A DNA stretch of 64,000 nt from Tretioscincus oriximinensis. Lineage: Eukaryota > Chordata > Lepidosauria > Squamata > Gymnophthalmidae. Under the pieces are notes generated by a model. It did no database searches. It was not told the DNA's origin and worked only from the letters and a program-made list of their open reading frames with translations. The position numbers and the translations under genes were made by a program. The stretch covers positions 957,941-1,021,940 of the forward strand of contig JAJVDF010000448.1 in assembly GCA_022410635.1 (NCBI GenBank), read 5' to 3'. Below, one piece after another: positions 11,501 through 23,500 of this stretch (position 1 is the stretch's first letter; each line of letters opens with the position of its first letter).

Positions 11501-14500
11501 TTGCAGAGTTAAAAAAAGTATTCCAGTGTTCAGAACCTGCAGAAGTTTGTAATCCTGAACCGGCTGAAATATTTTATCAAGATGAAAGCAAAACAAATGT
11601 TGAAAAAGTGGGTCAGAAAAGGAAGAGAAAAGACAAAAGAGAAGAAACTGCTGTCCCAGTGAAAAAAATTATTGGTGACGGAACTAGAGATTCCCATCAG
11701 CCTTGCAAATGGATTTCACAGAGTACTGGTGTCTCAATCAAGTAATTGTTCTTCCTGTCTTACCTTTGCTCCCTTACACAACTGCTTTGTCATGTTGGCT
11801 TGATTGATAAGCAGTGTTTTGACGAGTGTCTCTTGTGTTCTAGTGACTTGACAATGGAGATCCTCCGATACCGGTTGATTGGTCCCCTCTCACATTGTGT
11901 CCTTTCAGAATCACTAAAGGTTGCTCCAGCTCATAGTGTAAGCAGGTTTGCAGTTTGCTGTCTTTCAGACAAGAGGCTCCTAGTCTGTAGAAATGATAAT
12001 CAAATTCTAGACTTTATTATTGGAAGTAAAAGATAATTAAGCTTTGAAGTCATCTGGGCACCCTGGGAATTTTGAATGTGTGGCGAGTGCTGATCCGACA
12101 TGTAATTTTAGTACGTCTTCAGTCCTGAGGAACTGGACTAAAGCAAGGGAAAAAACTCTCCTCCCCTCTCCCACCCTTGGTTTAGTCCAGTGCTTATCAG
12201 GCTAACAAAGATGGATTAAATGTAGCTCTTTTGCTGCTGCTTCCCCATGAGAAGACAAAATTGAGTAATTTTTTTGTTTTTCAGTTATATAAACATTGAA
12301 TTCAGTGCAGCAGTAACGTGTCCATAGCCTTTTTGCACTGGACTATATTTTGAACTAAACCCACTGTCCACATGTTGATTCATAGAATCATAGAGTTGGA
12401 AGGGACCTCCAGTGCTGTTGGGTCCATTCCCCAGCTCAATGCAGGATTCATTAAACCATCCCAGACAGGTGATGTCCAGTCTCTGTTTGAAAATTTCCAG
12501 CGAAGACGAACTTCGCTGTTCCACTGGTTTGTCACCCTTACTGTTAGAAAGTTTTTTTCTGATATCTAATCTAAATCTACTCCCTTGCAGTTTCAGCCCA
12601 TTGTTTCTAGCCCTTCCATGTGCCAACGAGAACAATGCTGATCCCTCTGCTCTGTGGCAGCCCTTCAGATATTTGTAGGCAGCTATCAAGTCTCCTCTTT
12701 TGCAGACTAAACATCCCTAGAGACTTTAACCCTTCCTCATAAGACATGGTTTGCAGACCATATACCATCCTTGTAACTCTTTCAGACTGTATCAGATAGT
12801 GTATTGGATGCTTGTATTACTTCTGGCTTGAGATTAGTACAGAACATCAGGTCAAAGCACAGTCTAGCTTTACTTTGCATCTTCAAATTTTTGGAAATAG
12901 AGCAAATATCTGTAATATTGTAAAAGAACCCCTTTGGTTGATGTAGTAAGAAATGGTTCTTAACTTCTACAACATTTTATTTTTAACCACACATCTTTCA
13001 TGTTGTCTCAAACTTTATAGGGATTGGATTCTGCAACTTCTGAAGTTAACAACTGGTGGATAGAAAACTGTAAAAACCCTGATCTTGTGTCTCTTCATCA
13101 CCATCAGGAAGCCATCTTTGATCTGTTGCAAGGTTAACATTGCAGTAACACTGCTGCCTCTTCTTTTAGTTGTTTGCCTCTGAGCTACATCTAGATCAGA
13201 TGTGATTGAGACACAAGTATCTAAGTAGTGTATATACTCAAGTATAAGTATAGATTTTTAGCACATTTGTTAATGCTGAAAAAGCCCCCCTCGACTTGCA
13301 CTCAGGTGCAATGCGTATGTTCTCCAATCTCTCCTGCTCCTACAGAGCTGCCTCGGCCTCCTCTGTTTTCGCCTTTTCCTCCAGCCACTTCCCAGCATGC
13401 TCCAGTGTCTTCCCTCCTCAAGTCTGTGCAGTTATACATGTGTAGCTGCTGCTGCCTTTGCTGCCTCCCTCTGGACCAATGCCTGAGTGGGTTTCAGTAG
13501 TGCCCCCAGTGCGTAGGTGCCAGAGGAGAGGGTGGCAGTGGCAGCAGTGGTCATATCTATCATGTGAGGCAAGGGCAGTGTAGTACCAGATCTTCCTTGC
13601 TGCTGGCATCCTCTACGTGTGCCAAATCATTCCGAACCTGGGGGCCAAGAAGCAGCAGCCAAGGTGCCCTCGGGCACCTCCAGCATGTGGCCCTGAGGAC
13701 TGAGTGGCCCAAGGAAGGCTGTGGGCCCCAGGGGGCGATGGGCAGCTCAGATGGGCACAGGGAAGGAATTGGGTTCCTTTCTTTCCTTCGTCTCCTTCTG
13801 CTGCATTTCCTATCCTAGGCTTATACTGGAGTCAGTACGTTTTCCCAGTTTTTTGTGGTAAAATTAGGTGTCTTGCCTTACATTTGCATCAACTTATACT
13901 CGAGTACGGGTAATTCTTCTATCTGTAGATTTAATGTCATTTAAACACTGGTGATTCGTGCTTACAGATCGGGGAGTTTTTTTTTATTTTGATGCCCATT
14001 TAGATAATTTTTGTGTGGAAGATAGAAAAAAAATCTGTTATATAGAAAATTGGTATAGGGTTGTTTTCTTTCATCATGTTTTTTAAAAATGCTATGCATG
14101 CAAGAAAGAGCATTTAATATATATTGTTGTCTTTTGTTAAAGCTCATAAATGTGTCCTTGCGGATCCAGATGAATGTTTTGAAAGTTCAGGCAGCAATAC
14201 ATCTAGGTAAAACTTTATTTTCAAGATAAAACTTTATTTTATCTTCTTGTATTTTGAAGGTTTAAGTTCATCAGATGTTCCTTCAGGTACTGTACTGGGT
14301 TTGACTGTTGGGGATCCTCGTGTGAACTTGCCAAAAAAGAGATTAAAGGCCAAGCCAAATCCTGAAAAATATCAAGGTAAATTAAATGACGTTAAAACAG
14401 CACATTTTGAAGCTAAGCTATGCTATTTTTTGTTTTATTGACTTCATTTTTATGTTATACATGTGAGGGGTTTTATCCTCATAATGGGATTTCAAAGATT

Positions 14501-17500
14501 GAATAGATGGCAGAAATAAGATTGGGTGCTGGAGAGGGAACAGCATTTTGAGGTAGGGACTTGGCACCAAACTGGTCTTGTGCTCAGTGGAAGCCTCTGT
14601 TAAATGGTACAGATGTTCCAGGTTCGAATCCTGGCGAGGCCAACAGGTGCTAAAACTCAAGACACCACATACAGATTTGAGGAAAGGTTCAAGTAAAGTC
14701 ACATGGCTTGTCATGTTCATTTGTCTTAGTTAATAATCATTGTAGTAGTAGTCCCATAATGTAGTGCTCTTACATATTCATAGGTCTAGCTTCATTACTT
14801 TATCAGTTCGCTCTGTAACCTATTGTTCATCAGTGCTTAAATTGTAAAGTTGTGTATGACTTAGAGAGAGAGAGACCCTGTGTTCAACCACAGTCCCTGG
14901 CATCTGAAGAAGTAGACCTATCTCAAAAGTTCATACTACCTATCATTTTCTTGTGCTACAAAATCCCCTAGCTAGATTTTCTGGACCCAAATTAACATGG
15001 TTATTTTTCAAAAAATCTTCAAAGTCCTTAGCATCATTTCAATGTGTTTCACAATTAAAGTGCTTATCAGTTGTAATCACAAGTTACTATAGCTTATTAT
15101 TTGAAAAATATGATACAATAATGTTTTTGATGTATATCATTTTTAGTAATCTGCTAAGAGCGACTATACCTTTATTTCTGGATGAAAAAGAGTTATCAGA
15201 TAGGCTAGTTTGATTTCTGAAGTTCTCAGTAATCTGCTTTGGAATTTAACACTTTCTCTCTTTAAGAGGATTCTGCAGGCAGTGCATGCATGTAATCAAT
15301 GCATCTCAGTTAAAGTTGATGACAGAAGAACAAATGGGTAGGAAGAGAAGATCTTAAATGGATGGAAATGGGGACCCAACATTGAACCTTGATGGCAGAA
15401 GACCCATTTTGCCAACATCCAGAGGGAAGATAAAAAACCTCTTACAGACGCCTGGATTTTGCCTGTATTCTGCCCCACAGTTTTTCTGTTTCATATTAAT
15501 GTAGAAAATGGACGTTTTCAACATTTCTTACATATTTTCTTTGGTTGATCTGCATGTATTTGTCTTCTTAATGACCTTTCCACATTCTTATCAAGAATTC
15601 TATTAGAATAAGTGATGTAGAATCCCTGTGTCTATAGGCATTTGTACATCTGTTGTACAGTGCTTCTGAAGTTAAAGTATTCAGGATAATATTTGTAGCA
15701 AGCTACTTTGGATAGCTTTAACAAATGATTAGATTAACTAATGTTGTATCACAGATAACTAGTATTACTTCTAAAGGTCATTTTCGGGAAATTAAGCAGG
15801 TGCCCAGAATCAATGCTGTATTAGATGGCCTGTGTCCTGACCCAGCTATGTTCATCTTCTATTCTTTAGAGAGCTTACAGTGATCTTTTAATGCTTTTCT
15901 CCTCCTTTTCGTTTTCTAGAGTCACCTGTCGTTTTCTTAATATTGGGTTAACGTTTTCAAATCATACTTCAGTGCAGACATTAAATTCACGCAAATCCCC
16001 CAACTCTTGCGTCTCCTCAACTGAATGCAAATTATGTCCATGGCAGATAAGTGTGTGTTAAGTTGTGAGGAAATTTGGATCAGAGTGGAATAACATGAAG
16101 ATGCTTATGGCTTATGGGTTTTTACTTTGCGTTTGTCTTCTTAATAGAAATTGAACATTAGCCTCATGTTTCAAATGCAGCTCTGTAAGTGTTAGCTTAT
16201 AATGCAAATCACTAGTTAACTTCTGTGTAGTGCCTCAATGTTGCTTTCTAATTTTAATAAAAGTAAAGACTCGAGTTTACAATTCCACCAACTTTAATGG
16301 AAATCAAAGTTAATTTTTTTCTCCTTGAGCAATATTTCAATCCTGGTGAAAAAAGTTCAAAGGTGTTACTTGCTAAAAATACAAACTGCTTTTCTTGGAC
16401 TGTGAGCTTAAAATAATCTACTTTGAAATAACGTGTTATAGCCATTCTTTTTTATCTGCTAGTAATTTTCAGTTGATACCAGGCTTCTCCTTTCTTTTTA
16501 TTAGAACACGAAAAAGTTAAGCAGCTAATCTTGGAAGGGGTGCCAGTAGAATGTGCCCACAGCTTCCTCTGGGACCAGAATGTCCGACAGACTGTCACAG
16601 AAAACAAAATGCCAGAACAGGTAACGTGTTTTACCTGCTCTTCGATTTAAATCTTGTGAGTCTTTGTCTCTAAACTTACGTTTTTCTCATAGGAGGTATG
16701 GCATAGTCTATACTGGCATGTCGCTGACAAGCCCGTATTCCAAGATATATTCCAGAATAAGATTCAGTGCAGAAAGAACCATGGTTTGGGACTTTTTATA
16801 CAAATCCAGAACCATAAAGGCCATACTCCAACCTGCCTCTTATTCCTGATTCCCCACCCACTTTTTTCAGTTAAAGTATTTGTGTACTTGCAATAATTCA
16901 AATCCATGCTCTCAAGCTTGCATAGAAAAACCTGTGACCCAAGTCACATTTTTTTCTGTTCCAGAAAGTGGTCTAAGGATAGGGTTGCCATACGTCCCGG
17001 TAAACCAGGACAAACCCGGTTTTGGGGACTAAAATATAGTCCCCTCCGGGTTTTAAGCTAAAATCCCGGCTTTTTACATTCNCCGATGCTGCNTCAGNGA
17101 ATGTAAAAAGGNGGGATTTTAAAGGAAAANCAGCCNTCAGAGNTGACGGCTGCAGCGCNCGNNATGCTTTCCGGGGTNCTGGGAGGACCCTCNGAGCGCG
17201 CCATAGCTGCTCCTTGGCTGGAGGCGGGGTTTNNCCCTGCTNTCGCCGCCAACNCACCTCTAGAAACGCCTGGGTTTCTGACAGGAGGGCAGCTCTGTTC
17301 TCCTCTCACAAACCCAAGCGTTTTTGCTCCGCTGCTGCAGGCGAGTTGGCGGCGAGAGCAGGGAGAAACCCCGCCACCAGCAACGGAGCAGGAACGCGCG
17401 CGCGCGCGCGCACACATGGATGCTTGTAGTGAGACAGGCAGAGGTTTTGCCTGTCTCGCTACAAGCATCCGTATGTGCGCATGCGCACGTGCACATCCCA

Positions 17501-20500
17501 CCCCCGTCCCGGTTTTGGGTTGCCAGAATATGGCAACCCTATCTAAGGAGCCTGCTGTCCGCATGCCATCCTGGATTAACACATGTCACAACAGGGCCTG
17601 TGCTTACCTACTGTGCTAGCAGACTACTTTCTGGAACAGAAAAACCATGTCTTATGTAAAAGGAAAAGAAGGTAGATCAGTCAGCTGAACTCAGGACTTC
17701 ATCCCTTAGTTTTGATCTTTTGTATTCTTCAACTGATATGAAACGGGAATGAAAATCAATAGGTTTTGCAGTGTAGATGGCAAAGGTTCATTTCTTCCCT
17801 ATATCCTGATGGCAATGATAGTTAAAAGAAGAATCAAACCAAACTGAAAGTACCTCACTATTCTGCCTGCTTCGGTTTGACTTATTTAGTATCCTTTGCT
17901 TTTTTGTCCTAGCATTTGAATAACCTGAGAAGTAAACTCTTGGTACCAGGATCCCACCTTGACATGGGGCCTCAAGAATCTAAGGTTCCTCTACTCCTAG
18001 TTCAACATTCTGGAAAAGTGACTGGAGAAGATCGTCCAGGTTGGGGAAGTGGATGGGATATTTATCTGCCGAAAGGTTGGGGCATGGCTTTCTGGATACC
18101 TTTTGTGAGTAATATTCCAAATTAAAAAAGGAGAAATTGCTTTAATTAGCTTATTTAAAAATACATGTCCTGCCCTTCATCTGAAGGTTTCAGGATGGGC
18201 CACAACAATTAAAATCTAAAATATGTTTAAGATATATTTCAAATATATTTCTCCCTCATTTCAGAGGAATGAAAATGGAAAATGAACTCCATTTTTGTGT
18301 ATTTTTTAAAATTTAGTAGTTCTACCAAATACTTTCGTGCTAAAGTATTTTGTAATCTGAATCCCTGTTCCAGAAGATGTGAAAGAATAAGAAAAATCAT
18401 AATTATAGTACCATGTGAGAGTAGATAGTAGTGTCTTTTAGATATTGTTTCACCAACTCTTGTGAGTATTCACATTGTGAATGAGACTTGGGGCTTGTCT
18501 ATTCCAGATCTTGTTCTAAGAAAATATATCAAATGAGGCCTGCTAGCACATGGCAAGCAACTATCCTGAGATATATCCTAAAATAAAGCTTGGTGTATAA
18601 AGTAGGCTGACCAGATGACCCCTTTTTTGGGGGGGACCCAGTTTTGGGGTGTCTACCCCACCCTCCTGAGAGGGCAATTTCCCCATTTTTTGCTGAGGAA
18701 ATTTAAAAAACATAATTTTTTTATTTTTAAAAATTCACTGCATCACCACTAAGGGGCTCTGGCAACCAGGGCCAGCTCCTGAAGGCACCCTCCCCTCAGT
18801 AAAAAATAAAAAATTACTATTTTCTCACACACTTTGAAAAACTATCACACTTCAAAAAATTATCTCAGGCTTCGCAGGTTTCTCAGGCGGGGATTTTGGT
18901 GGGGTATGCATGTTGGTGAGTGATTTGCATATTCATGAATATGCAAATTACTATGAATATTACTCCAGTTTGGGCCTCAGAAAATCTAATATAAAGAACT
19001 CTAGAAGTCACCAGCGTCTGTAAAGTGTAGCATTGCCTTGTGGCTAATTTTTCCTTCATAATTTTGAAAAATGATACAAATGGAGCAGAAGACTAAAATG
19101 TACTCCATCTATGGGTCAATTAGAACTTTATTTTTGGTTCAGATTGTCACTAACAAATATAGTAAATAAATACTGTGATGCAAAGCAAGCATTACTGGAA
19201 TAAAACATTGGAATTCAATTTCGAGGCTACTTTCAGATGAAAGAACAGTGCAAACGCAAAACATGTAAGGTAAGATGTTAGCAAAATGGTACAAAACAAC
19301 AATTATGATAAGGATGTACTTTCATAATTTAATATTTGAGTCTAAACTGATCAAATGTTTTCTTCTGAATAAGACTCAAGGTAGATTTTTCATAGGTATT
19401 ATTTTTCTCGATCTCTGACAGCTCCTTTAAACCACCTTCAGTTTGTCTTCAGTCTCAAAGAACGGAATTTAGCCTAGAAAAGAAATCCAGATCAACCCAT
19501 TGTTTAGGATTGAAGATGAACTGAGGATGGATTAAAGGTTTGGCCTGTAAAAGAGGTGATGGACCTGTTCAGCTTTGGCTGAACCAATCATTTGAAGGTA
19601 CTATTATTTTTAAAAAATATCCTATTTCGATTGTTATTATTTTGTTTACTCTGCTCTGAGACCTTTGGATATAAAAGTGGAATATAAATGTCAGTAAATA
19701 AATAAAGCAAAAGCTGATAATAAATCACTCTACATAATCTCAGTTCTCCAAACAATAGATCTACATGATAATCACACCTGAACTACGTTTTGACTTCAAC
19801 AATTGGCCTTAGCATTTGTAATTCTACCTCAGGTAGTTTTATCTTAAATACATCGAAAGTCGGGTAAAAACAGTTTTTTGTTGAGCAACAGAATTTGAGA
19901 TAAATGTGAAAGTCAGGTGGATTAAAAAAAAATCATAAATATGGTAAAATGTGATAATTTATCGTGCCTTTCTTGGTATAGCCCTTAAACTTTAGAGAGT
20001 GGTGAACAAAAGAAGCCAGAGAAGACCAGTTTACAAAGATCTTTCAAGATCTGGACTAATGAGATACCCAAAAGCCCAAACTAGATGATGTTTTTCATTT
20101 GTGTCTGATTTTTATGACTCATGGACCATAGCGTGCCAAGACCCTCTGTTTTCCCAAATTCTTCCTAATGTCATGTTTCTTGCTTTCATCACAGTATCTA
20201 TCCATCTCTGCCATCCCTTTCTCCTTAATCACTCCACTTTACAAGTCCAATTGCAGTAAACCAAATAGCTTAGACAGCTACACTGCCCTGTGTATACTTT
20301 CCAAATGGTTATGGTAATTAGGATCCATTCTCTTGTTTATGCAGAGCGTTTGACATGAAAGCTAATAGTTCTCTTCTCCATAATGAAACTGGACATGTAT
20401 TAGTGGACTTGTCATGGGATGTTCTTAGAATGTCATCAGTACTGGCTTGTTTTTAAATCAATTTGATGTTTCTGTAGATATACCGAGGGGCGCGAGCAGG

Positions 20501-23500
20501 TGGCTTACAGGAAGGTCTGAAGCATTCCTTTTACATGAGAATGCCTCATACTCCACATGATTACCCAGACTGTCCTGCTGGTATCCATTGTGCCAAAGAG
20601 CTAGAGGGAAATCTTCTGGAAAAGTTTAAGAGGTAAATGCTTGAAATGATCTGAGGCAATTAAAAGTTTGATCTGTGATGTGCCTTTTATTAACCAACTG
20701 CTGGCATGTTGTGGGGGGAGTGTTGTGCGTGTTTAAAAAAGATTTTTATTTGCTAATTATTGATAAAATATGCTTTTTATGCCAAATGGAGTTGCTCAAA
20801 GCAGGCAATAGTGATTATAAATTGAAGAAGAAAATGTAAAAAATAAATAAGTGAAAGATTCAAAATTTATTTATGGTAGGAGATCAAAAAAGCAATATTG
20901 GTTTTGTCACCATTTTCTCTGACTTTGGTTATTTGTAGAGGTGGGTTTTATTTTACTATATGTATCTTACTATGTTTTTGCACATTTGTTGCATTCGGGA
21001 ATGGGTAGGGCTGCCATAATCCACAATTCCAAATTGGGTATGCAAATTATAGTCCTGCTCTAATCCTATGCCTCTAACTTTGCTGCCACAGATAATACCC
21101 TAACATCACAAAACCCATAGCCTATGGGCACCCCCCAGTGCCGTAGCCAGTTTCTTAGGGGCCTCGGGGCAGATAAACAAAGGCTGAAAATTTGAATTTT
21201 AAATTTTTTATTTTACATACATCTGGGGGCCCTTGGGTACTGGCTCAAATTGCCCTATGGTAGCTATGCCCCTGGCAATCCCAGAAATGGTCATACTGGA
21301 TCAGGCCAGAGCCCATCTATGCCAGCATTCTGTCCCACATAGAGGTCTACCAGTTGCAGAGGAAAGCAAAATATTCACCTGTTCATAACTCCCTGCAAAA
21401 GGCATTTCAGGAGTACTACCTGTTGCTCCATCCTGGAGGTAGCATCTAGACAACCATCCGAGCACCGATTTATACCCTTGGTGTGTTCATAAACCTGTCT
21501 AGTCCTATCTTGAAGCTATCCAAGCTGTTAGCTACCACCATCCTTTCAGGAAATAAATTCCACAGGCTGATGATCATCTGGGNGAAAAACACTTTCCTTT
21601 GTTCTCACTTTTCTGCCCATCAGTTTCAAGGAGTGCCCTCTGGTCCTGGTGTTGTGTGATAGAGAAACATTTTTCTCTATTCACCCTATCCATCCTATGC
21701 ATGACTTTGTGCTCTTCAGTCAAATCACCTCTCAATAAACATTCACAAATAATACGTCCATACTGCATACCCAGGGACGGCTCATGGCCACCACCTTGAG
21801 GGTGCACTGCACGCTAGCTTCCTATGGGTTAACTCAAATAATTATTCCTGTTAGCTCCGGTAGCATTTGAGTTTTCTGTATGCTGGCCTCAGTCAGATCG
21901 GGAATGCAGATCTGGCTGTGGTGATGCAGCTCCACTAAATAACCATATGATTCTTGTTCCGAGTCAGGGCAGCAGACTTGGTTGCCTGCCAGGTTGAGGA
22001 AGGGACCTCAGCAGGAAGAAGGAAAAAGCCTGCATGAACTGAGCAAGGACAAAAGGGCTAAAATTGTCACCGTTGGGATGGGGGCCACGAGTCGTCCCCG
22101 AGTTTCTTCAGGGGGCTTTTTTGTCTGTTGAGCAACCTCTATTTTCCCCAAAATAAATGACACATGACATTTGAAGGTGTGAAGAATTTCAGAAGTAATG
22201 AAATTTAATTTTCAGGCAAATTGTCTAAAAATACCCCTACCCCTCAGAACTCTTTCATTATGACCACCCAGCAATCTAATTCTAGCTTTCCAAAATCCCC
22301 ACAATGCTGAGTTGTAATTTGGGAGCGTTTAGAGAGTTATAGTTAGAGTCCTGCTGATCGACACAGAAGTACAGAATGTTTGTAGTGAATTGCTTTGCAT
22401 GTCAAGAAAGGCATTCATTTGACTGAATCTGCAGGCAGGACAAAGCTCCAAGGAGTTAGACTCTCCTGCCCTGAGGTTCTCCAAGGAACAGATTTTCAAA
22501 TGGGGAGTTTATATGTACAAATAAACGTTACTCTGTCCTGCTTGAATCAGTATAGTTCAATCTTAAATGGCTCAGTGGCTAAGGAAACGGGCTCTCACCT
22601 GGGAGATGGAGTTTCGAAGCCCTGTGTTGGACGTGGGGAGGGGTGAGCACCTTCTCCTAGCCTGTAGCTCTAGCCAACCCAACTATTCGAAAGCATGAAT
22701 TGCAAGAAATTGCAACTGAAGTAGATACATGGGAATCACCACAGCCTGGTGGGGAAGTTAGAATGTGAGCCTTGTAAGCTGCTTTGAGTCCCTGGGGAGT
22801 AAGAACCCAGTTCTTCTTCGTAAGTTGAATCCTTGGTAACTACTTCCATATTGCTGATCAATGGATAGATTTGTGTATAATTGAACCCTCACATTCTGGG
22901 AGTTCTTGCCTCTAAATATCCAGACTATAAGCCCTGACAAAACAAAAAACAGCTTTCTTCAAACTTTTGACTTGGAAGTTCATAGTTTTGTATTTCACTC
23001 TATGCTTTGTTACTTCTAAACAGTAAGAAATGTACTTTTTTGAACTGCAGGCACCCTCCTGCAAAAAGAGCAAATTACATTAAACATGGAACCTTGGCAC
23101 CGTTCCTCTGTCCTTGGGATAAGCTTACCCAAGACTGGGAAGCTAGGATAGCAGCCTTTGGAACACATTCAGTTGCTTCGCCCCAAGACAGGGAGGTCAG
23201 TGGAAACGAAGAACATGCTGCTTGTGGCTCCAGCTCAGGAATATGCACGCCAGAATTGCCTAAAACTGATGAACTGGATCAGCAAGTAGAGGCAAGCTCC
23301 CAAAACATACAGATGGAAGGATGGGAAGTTGTGACAGATCCGTGCAAAAAAAGTGAAGCTATGTCAGATCCTGCCTTCTGTGTTCTCAGGTATGCAGAAC
23401 AAACAGATTTCTTGTTTATTCTTAATAGAAGACACTGAGTTGTGACCTCTGTGAGTCTCTGCTTTGATTTTTCAAATGCTTCAGATGTTGTCTAGGGGAA

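Noticed and set aside
14575..14650. tRNA-like T-arm (CCAGGTTCGAATCCTGG) suggesting a tRNA gene
   Set aside because: The T-arm is perfect but no matching acceptor stem, D-arm or anticodon arm is found upstream; most likely a decayed SINE head.
17094..17659. Cysteine/alanine/histidine-rich frames on both strands
   Set aside because: They lie inside the GC-rich interior of the hAT-like element and recur, equally unconserved, in its 43.2-kb copy.
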